This document shows, one piece after another, positions 59,217 through 64,000 of a stretch of DNA of 64,000 nt. The notes beneath the pieces are model-generated. The model was not told where the DNA came from and did no database searches. It saw nothing but the letters and a program-made list of their open reading frames with translations. Origin of the DNA: Corynebacterium sp. (lineage in GTDB: Bacteria; Actinomycetota; Actinomycetes; Mycobacteriales; Mycobacteriaceae); contig NZ_JAUNKC010000013.1 in NCBI RefSeq assembly GCF_030532965.1, positions 16,511-80,510 on the forward strand. Direction: 5' to 3'. Within the stretch, counting starts at the first letter, position 1. Each line of letters starts with the position of its first letter. Position numbers and translations under genes: made by a program.

Positions 59217-59307
59217 ATTCCCGCCATTTGGTAAATGAAGGGTTAAGGGACAAAATGTGTGTCTGGTCGGCGTGTCGTGGGTTGGGTTTGTTTTTGTTGT
59301 TAGTGGG

Positions 59308-59363
59308 TGAAGTGTCCCAGGTTTTGTTCCGTTTCAGTAGACGGGAAAACCTGGGACACTTCA
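59308..59363. repeat. 18-bp perfect inverted repeat at island edge
   Basis: TGAAGTGTCCCAGGTTTT (59308-59325) and its exact complement (59346-59363) enclose 20 nt. It lies between the tRNA terminator and the first island gene, with no coding sequence around it. Possible remnants of two insertion-sequence ends, or a strong hairpin. Confidence 0.75.
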
Positions 59364-59477
59364 GTGTGCTCGCGTGGAATAGTGAAAGATGTTCTGATAG
59401 ACTTTGAAAGATTCTGCGGTTTAGGTCTATGACCTAATTCACCACAAATGCTGCGCACGGAGATAGCAGGAGGTGTG

Positions 59478-59891
59478 ATGGTGACCATCAGTTCCGTCGA
59501 TCAGAACCCCGATCAGCAGATTGCGACCGGTGGCACGGTTGACAAGCTCATCGTAGACCACGCCTCGGGCAGGGAAAACCACTACCCCCAGCTCAAAACG
59601 CTGCGCGTCTACATGTGCGACGGCTCTGATGAAGTGGTGAAGGTAAAGGGTCTGGACCGTCTCGCTCGCTCCCCACACGACCTCGTTTCTCTCCTCCAGG
59701 AGTATGAGTCCAAAGGTGTGGACTTCATAGATGCCCTGGCGCTTTCCACGAGCACCCCCGAGCTGATTACAGAGGATCGCCGCCTCATTGACGAGCGTGT
59801 ACTAAAGACACGTGCAAGCACACAGCTCGGTGCCTCATACTGGCCCCTCGTTGATACTCTGGCGGGTAAGGGAGTTTATGGTGAGTGCTGA
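59478..59891 (+). pseudogene. Truncated serine resolvase-like ORF
   Basis: 137 aa from ATG 59478, behind a consensus AGGAGG. Residues 3-95 follow the Tn3-type resolvase/invertase catalytic domain: ISSVDQNPDQQIA (typical RVSTVDQNPDRQ), VDHASG, PQL..L, KGLDRLARSPHDLVSLL, and a KGVDFIDALALST segment. The nucleophile Ser is kept but the nearby catalytic Arg is replaced by Thr, and the DNA-binding domain and the long helix are absent. The last 40 residues are unrelated. Its end overlaps the methyltransferase start by 14 nt. It is either a relic cut by insertion of the R-M genes or a translated leader ORF for the methyltransferase. Confidence 0.65.
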
Positions 59892-61524
59892 GGTATTGAC
59901 CAAGACTGGATATGGCGAGATTTTTACCCGGCGATGGGTCGTCGAGACCATGCTCGACCTCATCGGATACACACCTGACCGGGATCTCGCGCGCACCCAG
60001 CTCATCGAGCCATCCATTGGCTCGGGAGCCTTCATCATCCCGGTGATCGAGCGACTCCTTGTGTCGGCAGCGCTTCATGGTGCCACGCCCGAAGAGCTGC
60101 GTAACTCCGTGTTTGGCATGGACTTGCAACCAACGCACGTCGCCACGTGTCGCTCAAAGGTGAACACTATGCTGCTTGAACACGGCTTCAATGAGTGTGA
60201 CGCTGAGTTGTTGGCGATGAGCTGGCTCCGCGAGGGGGACTTTTTGCTCGACGAAGTTCCGAGTGATGCCGACTTTGTGATCGGCAACCCGCCCTACATT
60301 CGAACTGAAGACCTTGATGACGAGGTGGAAAAAGCGTATCGCGCACGTTGGGCAACTATGCGAGGGCGCGCAGACATCTATGTTGGCTTCTATGAGCGTG
60401 GACTGTCTGTGCTGCGCCCTGATGGTCGACTGAGTTACATTTGCGCGGATCGTTGGATGCACAACTCCTACGGCAAGGCTCTTCGTGGTCTGATCTCCAC
60501 GAGATATGCCGTCGAGACGGTGTGGCAGATGCACGACGTTGATGCCTTCGAGACAGAGGTCTCCGCCTATCCGGCCATCACCGTCATCGCTAGAAGGACA
60601 CAGTGCAAAGCGACCTTCATCGCCACCACGGAAATCTTCAACGAGGGGTCTGCGCGCGAGGTGCTCGCTTTCACACGTGGACATGAGGAGATTCAGAGTG
60701 GGAATGGCTGGGAGGGAGTGCGTTGTCCCAACTGGTTTGAGACGGACGACTTCTGGCCTGCAGGATCACCTAGTACCATCAAGCTGCTCGAACACCTCCA
60801 AGAACACTTCCCAACACTGGAATCTGATGGCACCACACGCATCTCCATTGGCGTGGCGACCGGTAACGATAGGGCATATCTCGTAGATATGAACACCACC
60901 GAAGACGTAGAGCCCGACAGACTCCTACCTCTCGTTATGGCCGATGATATTCGCGAAGGGTTCCTCAATCCCCCTTCTAAACAGCTCCTCAACCCATGGG
61001 ACGAACGGGGGGATCTTATCCACCTTAGCGACTACCCACGGTTCGCCCACGCGCTCGAACGTAGACCCTTGATCCGGGAGCGCTATGTTGCGAAGAAGAA
61101 CCCGGGTAAGTGGCACCGCACCATTGACAAGGTGTATCCTGGCGTGGCTGACCGTCCGAAGCTCCTGTTTCAGGATATGAAAGCGAAGATCACGCCGGTC
61201 TACGAACCCGGGGGGTTGTACCCGCATCATAACTTGTACTACATAGTGTCCGACACCTGGGATCTTGAGGTTCTGGGAGGATTACTTCTGTCGAGCATCG
61301 CCGAAGCGTTTGTCACCGCCTACGGAGTGAAGATGCGCGGCGGTACCTTGAGATTCCAAGCGCAGTACCTACGCAAGATCGCTGTTCCTCAACCTAGTGA
61401 GCTTACCGAGGACGTGTCAGAGCGTCTCAGAGCAGCCTTCAGAGCGCGGGACCGTGTATCTGCCAACTTTGCTGCTGAGGACGCCTACGGGCTGCCTCGT
61501 GGCACCATTGAACGTTATCTGTAG
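59878..61524 (+). CDS. Type II N6-adenine DNA methyltransferase (PaeR7I/XhoI-associated type)
   Basis: About 548 aa from ATG 59878 (GTG 59881 sits better behind AAGGGAG and is equally possible). SAM motif I EPSIGSGAFIIP near residue 42, catalytic motif IV NPPYIR near 136, and FTRRWVVETMLDLIG at the start mark a gamma-type adenine methyltransferase with a C-terminal target-recognition region (GVKMRGGTLRFQAQYLRKI). It protects host DNA against the nuclease encoded 18 nt downstream. It lies in a foreign-looking island with no copy of the 11-mer common elsewhere. Confidence 0.92.
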   Translation: MVSAEVLTKTGYGEIFTRRWVVETMLDLIGYTPDRDLARTQLIEPSIGSGAFIIPVIERLLVSAALHGATPEELRNSVFGMDLQPTHVATCRSKVNTMLLEHGFNECDAELLAMSWLREGDFLLDEVPSDADFVIGNPPYIRTEDLDDEVEKAYRARWATMRGRADIYVGFYERGLSVLRPDGRLSYICADRWMHNSYGKALRGLISTRYAVETVWQMHDVDAFETEVSAYPAITVIARRTQCKATFIATTEIFNEGSAREVLAFTRGHEEIQSGNGWEGVRCPNWFETDDFWPAGSPSTIKLLEHLQEHFPTLESDGTTRISIGVATGNDRAYLVDMNTTEDVEPDRLLPLVMADDIREGFLNPPSKQLLNPWDERGDLIHLSDYPRFAHALERRPLIRERYVAKKNPGKWHRTIDKVYPGVADRPKLLFQDMKAKITPVYEPGGLYPHHNLYYIVSDTWDLEVLGGLLLSSIAEAFVTAYGVKMRGGTLRFQAQYLRKIAVPQPSELTEDVSERLRAAFRARDRVSANFAAEDAYGLPRGTIERYL

Positions 61525-61542
61525 GAACACACAAGGGGCATA

Positions 61543-62295
61543 ATGTCTAATCCACTCGACCCATCCGTCTGGCAGCAAGCCGTAGCAGGCTACTGGAGCC
61601 ACCTCACGACCCAGCAAGAGAACCAGGGCACACTCTCCGGGATCAAGGACACTGGTAACCGTGCCGCAGTCACTGGTGGCAAGCAGATGGACCTCATGCA
61701 AGCCGTCGTGGCCGATCTGTGGCTGAGTGATCCTGACATCCACCTTGAGGTGCGCACCACCGGCCACAATGACTTGCCAACGTACTTCCGTCCCTCGAAG
61801 AACTGGGATCTCGTCGTTCTCTACCGAGGTGCGCTCATTGCTGCGATGGAGTTCAAGTCACAGCGCGGACCTTCCTTCGGAAACAATTTCAACAACCGGA
61901 CCGAAGAAGCTCTCGGACTCGCCGCCGACTCGCAGATGGCCGTCGAGCGCGGCTTGTTCGGTGCATTGAAGCCCTGGTTCGGCTTCGTTATGCTCGTTGA
62001 GTGCGCAGCAGGCTCCACGAGACCCGTACGTGTGCCCTCCAATATGCTATTCCCGGCGGACCCGATCTTCGAGGGTGAGTCCTACATCGGTCGCTACCGA
62101 ATCTTCTTCGAGCGCATGATTGCTGAGGGGAACTACGACGCCGCAGCTCTTTTGACGGCGAAAGCCAACAGTGGAGAATATGAAGAACCTTCGCCGGTGC
62201 TTTCAATGGCGAACCTTGAGGCTGCTATCAAAGCGAGAATTGCTTATATCAAAGCGCTTCCCGAAGACTATTTTGACGCGATTGTACAGGGATAA
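61543..62295 (+). CDS. XhoI/PaeR7I family restriction endonuclease
   Basis: 250 aa. The stretch EFKSQRGPSFGNNFNNRTEEALG (Glu and Lys of the nuclease core) and NRAAVTGGKQMD, YFRPSKNWDLVV match the XhoI/PaeR7I family, whose studied members cleave CTCGAG. Specificity of this one is unproven: CTCGAG occurs in the window (11402, 15414, 34605, 35368) and would need methylation. Pairs with the upstream methyltransferase. Confidence 0.92.
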   Translation: MSNPLDPSVWQQAVAGYWSHLTTQQENQGTLSGIKDTGNRAAVTGGKQMDLMQAVVADLWLSDPDIHLEVRTTGHNDLPTYFRPSKNWDLVVLYRGALIAAMEFKSQRGPSFGNNFNNRTEEALGLAADSQMAVERGLFGALKPWFGFVMLVECAAGSTRPVRVPSNMLFPADPIFEGESYIGRYRIFFERMIAEGNYDAAALLTAKANSGEYEEPSPVLSMANLEAAIKARIAYIKALPEDYFDAIVQG

Positions 62296-62631
62296 AATGA
62301 TGAGAGGAACGCTGCCATTACCTGAGAGACAACGTTACTGGTTGTTGTGTAGTGACCCCAGCTCTTGTCCCTATACCGCTGCCCGAGAGCAAGATTTGTT
62401 TTGACCCACTCTTGGGTAGACACTTGTAGTGTGGTTAGAAAAGGTTTTTCTTGCCCACATCTAGGCGGTACGCAACGCTGTACCCTTTTCTGAGCTTTCA
62501 TCGGGACACTACCACGCTCCCGACGATTCCCCAAGGGCTTCTTTAGCTGAGGGCAGTGCGTTCTGACCGAGCCTTTATGATGTGTTTATAGGCAAGGGGC
62601 AGTGCAGTTTTCTGCTGCTTCGAGGAGCCTT
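62296..62631. other. Intergenic stretch between nuclease and TIR genes
   Basis: 336 nt with no recognisable gene, tRNA or repeat. A minus-strand frame (62268-62534) has no start signal or homology. Genes on both sides run toward it, so it should hold their terminators, but I see no clear hairpin. Confidence 0.5.
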
Positions 62632-63345
62632 TCATCGGTCAGAGAACGCGTCTGTAGAGACCAACTCGCTGATTTTCGTGGCGATCTTCTCCATCGTGTC
62701 ATCGGCTGTATCGAGCCCACTTCGTGATGCGAGGAGGGGGCTTTCTTCTCGCAGGTCGTTGTAGGTCACACCATGAACGATTGGAACGAGTAGATCGCGT
62801 GCCAGCAGGGCAGAGAGTTCCTTGTCTGCGATGCCTTCGTTTTTGATCCTCTTGATGAAAGATTTTGTGACGAGGACCAGTCCTGCGCGAGACTTGGACA
62901 GTCCCTTGTCGATTTCGCGCAACAGGTTCGAGCCCAAAAGTACTGCTTTCTCGCTAAACCACACCGATACCCCGGCTTTCTTCAAGGCATCGTACAGGTC
63001 TGTTGCCGTGGTGCACCGATCATCCCACGCATGGCACAGGAAAATGTCGTACTTGTCAGGTTGGGCGCCTTGCTTTTCGATTGATTCACGGACCGGGGAT
63101 AGTGCTCGTACCTCGGCTGCCGTATAGATTACGCTTGAAGATGAGGACGACCAGCGTGGACGGCTGTTTCGAGAAGAGCCTCCTGTCTGGGTTGCACGGG
63201 ATCGATAGGATGGAGTGGCGTAACTAGTTGGGATATAAGGCGGGTCGTACGAGTTGTAGCTGTATGACCCGCTTCCACATGCAGGGCAGTTCGCTCGTCC
63301 ACTTGCAGTGCGGTGTCCTTGGATAGGTGCTGTGCATTTTGCCAT
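62632..63345 (-). CDS. TIR-domain protein with N-terminal zinc ribbon
   Basis: 237 aa from ATG 63345; 18 upstream codons of the frame lie in the promoter. Residues 1-25 hold MAKC...GH...CPACG, a zinc-ribbon-like set (three Cys, one His). Residues 30-90 are a Ser/Tyr/Arg-rich linker. Residues about 95-215 form a TIR domain: YDIFLCHAWDDR, LYDALKKAGVSVWFSE, GSNLLREIDKGLSKSRAGLVLVT. The Glu-containing WFSE and REIDKGL segments are in the positions of catalytic NADase TIR domains. Bacterial TIR proteins usually work in anti-phage immunity; no ThsA or other partner is visible here. Beside R-M genes it fits a defence island. Confidence 0.88.
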   Translation of the reverse strand: MAKCTAPIQGHRTASGRANCPACGSGSYSYNSYDPPYIPTSYATPSYRSRATQTGGSSRNSRPRWSSSSSSVIYTAAEVRALSPVRESIEKQGAQPDKYDIFLCHAWDDRCTTATDLYDALKKAGVSVWFSEKAVLLGSNLLREIDKGLSKSRAGLVLVTKSFIKRIKNEGIADKELSALLARDLLVPIVHGVTYNDLREESPLLASRSGLDTADDTMEKIATKISELVSTDAFSDR

Positions 63346-63351
63346 GTCAAG

Positions 63352-63357
63352 ATTATA
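63352..63357 (-). promoter_or_regulatory. -10 box of the TIR gene (leaderless)
   Basis: TATAAT on the minus strand lies 6 nt upstream of the ATG at 63345, so transcription would start at or next to the start codon, giving a leaderless mRNA. No Shine-Dalgarno is present. Confidence 0.65.
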
Positions 63358-63366
63358 CGTTGAAGT

Positions 63367-63396
63367 GGCGGGTCCAGGTAAAGACCTGGACCCGCC
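63367..63396. terminator. 13-bp perfect hairpin upstream of the TIR gene
   Basis: GGCGGGTCCAGGT (63367-63379) and its complement (63384-63396) with a 4-nt loop. It separates the decayed gene from the TIR promoter; no U-tract, so a barrier or processing hairpin is possible. Confidence 0.65.
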
Positions 63397-63417
63397 CAAC
63401 CTTCAGTCCTATGCCCG

Positions 63418-63801
63418 TCACAACAAGCCGAACTTTTTGCTGATCTTCCGGGTTCCCCATGACACGAGTGCGACGAACCCGGCCACCTTGGTGAGAGTTT
63501 TCGCCCACCATGTCTTCGCTGTCTCAAACGAGGTCCATGCTCAGCACAAGAGTGACCCGAAGCCGAAGACTTGGAACACTCCCATCGCGAGTCTGTTGAT
63601 GACAAGAAGCACAGCCGCCAGCGGTACCAAAGTAAGGCAGAGACGACCGACAGTCTAAACGAGCCTGACATCAAGAACCCTGACGGTGTGTTCGCTGAGA
63701 CGGTTCATGTCGATGCGCACCGTTCTGCCGTTGCCGATGACTTTCTTAAGTTCGAAATTGTCGACTCTGGTCGAGACTGAAGGCTCAGCATCATCTTGCA
63801 T
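63418..63801 (-). pseudogene. Decayed small membrane-protein gene with two in-frame stops
   Basis: One frame from ATG 63801 to TGA 63418 reads as 128 codons interrupted by TAG (63655-63657) and TGA (63541-63543). Before the first stop: MQDDAEPSVSTRVDNFELKK then a basic segment ending VRVLDVRLV. Between stops: TVGRLCLTLVPLAAVLLVIN and GVFQVFGFGSLLC, a hydrophobic stretch. After the second: AWTSFETAKTWWAKTLTKVA, VALVSWGTRKISKKFG. Coding-like character continues through both stops, so nonsense mutations are the simplest explanation. No family recognised. Confidence 0.5.
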
Positions 63802-63918
63802 GAGTCGAGATCGGAGCGCTTCACTTCACTTCTGTCGGGCAGATTGATCGCGTCGTTGGCACTTAGCTGCTTGGCGATGGGAAGATCATTCACCGTGATG
63901 AAGCTGATGTGATCATGG

Positions 63919-64000
63919 GAAATTGCGCGGTTGCGTCGTGAAAACCAGGAACTACGGGATATTAATGAGCAGTTCAAAGGCTGCATCGGCTTTTTTCGCA
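63919..64000 (+). pseudogene. IS3-family transposase OrfA fragment (frameshifted, runs off window)
   Basis: The frame from 63919 reads EIARLRRENQELRDINEQFK, the leucine-zipper end of IS3-type OrfA; after a one-base slip it continues KAASAFFA, which is the expected next part. A stop (TGA) lies just upstream at about 63910, so the 5' part is missing. A degraded or partial insertion sequence lies at the window edge. Confidence 0.65.

Noticed and set aside
59093-59407. 104-aa frame starting in the tRNA gap
   Set aside because: It runs through tRNA-Ala, the terminator and the inverted repeat, so it is a chance open frame.
62268-62534. Minus-strand 88-aa frame downstream of the nuclease gene
   Set aside because: Overlaps the nuclease 3' end, no start signal, no recognisable homology.

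Overview
The window is a Corynebacterium-type actinobacterial chromosome segment (roughly mid-50s % GC) spanning the replication origin. The diagnosis rests on gene order and content: cca, Nudix, DUF6049, murJ, sigM, trxB, trxA, cwlM, parB, parA, rsmG, yidC, yidD, rnpA, rpmH, dnaA, dnaN, recF, dciA, gyrB, ..., gyrA, DUF3566, tRNA-Ile, tRNA-Ala. A complete trp operon with a TrpC-TrpF fusion and a cluster of parS sites lie to the left. I cannot fix the species.

Layout. (1) 1-10.4 kb: a head-to-tail array of three complete and one window-truncated paralogues (1041-1096 aa) of unknown function, probably distant DUF6493-type helical-repeat proteins, with a variable near-C-terminal module that alternates between two types and a near-identical 80-nt tract shared by two copies. 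(2) 10.4-19 kb: the tryptophan operon, trpL leader peptide (three Trp codons) and attenuator, then trpB1-trpE-trpG-trpD-trpCF-trpB2-trpA; the leading trpB is an extra, divergent paralogue. (3) 19-24 kb: a Rieske lipoprotein, an OYE-family reductase, a YfeH-type transporter, YqgE and CCA transferase. Seven perfect parS sites (TGTTTCACGTGAAACA) lie between 10.46 and 22.01 kb; two are inside trp coding sequence and two form the stems of apparent terminators. (4) 24-37 kb: envelope and redox block (Nudix, DUF6049, two orphan genes, MurJ with a pseudokinase domain, SigM, thioredoxin reductase and thioredoxin, CwlM pseudo-amidase). (5) 36.6-42.3 kb, minus strand: parB, parA, rsmG, yidC, yidD, rnpA, rpmH. 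(6) 42.3-51 kb: origin region with DnaA boxes on both sides of dnaA, then dnaN, recF, dciA, gyrB. (7) 51-55.8 kb, minus strand: a MerR regulated ABC exporter, a DUF6918 gene and an RHH/Doc-like toxin-antitoxin pair with a visible operator. (8) 55.9-59.2 kb: gyrA, DUF3566, tRNA-Ile(GAT), tRNA-Ala(TGC). (9) 59.2-64 kb: a foreign-looking defence island beside tRNA-Ala: a resolvase relic, an XhoI/PaeR7I-family restriction-modification pair, a TIR-domain protein with a zinc ribbon, a decayed membrane-protein gene and an IS3-type transposase fragment.

How it fits together. ParB binds the parS cluster 23-35 kb from the DnaA boxes and works with ParA to segregate the origin. SigM sits directly upstream of the thioredoxin system. 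MurJ and CwlM belong to peptidoglycan precursor supply. The trp operon is controlled by leader-peptide attenuation. The most surprising sequence-level signal is a dispersed 11-mer, CGTCGANAAGC, found 29 times on either strand between 1.4 and 58.9 kb (about 0.1 expected by composition) and not once in the 59-64 kb island.
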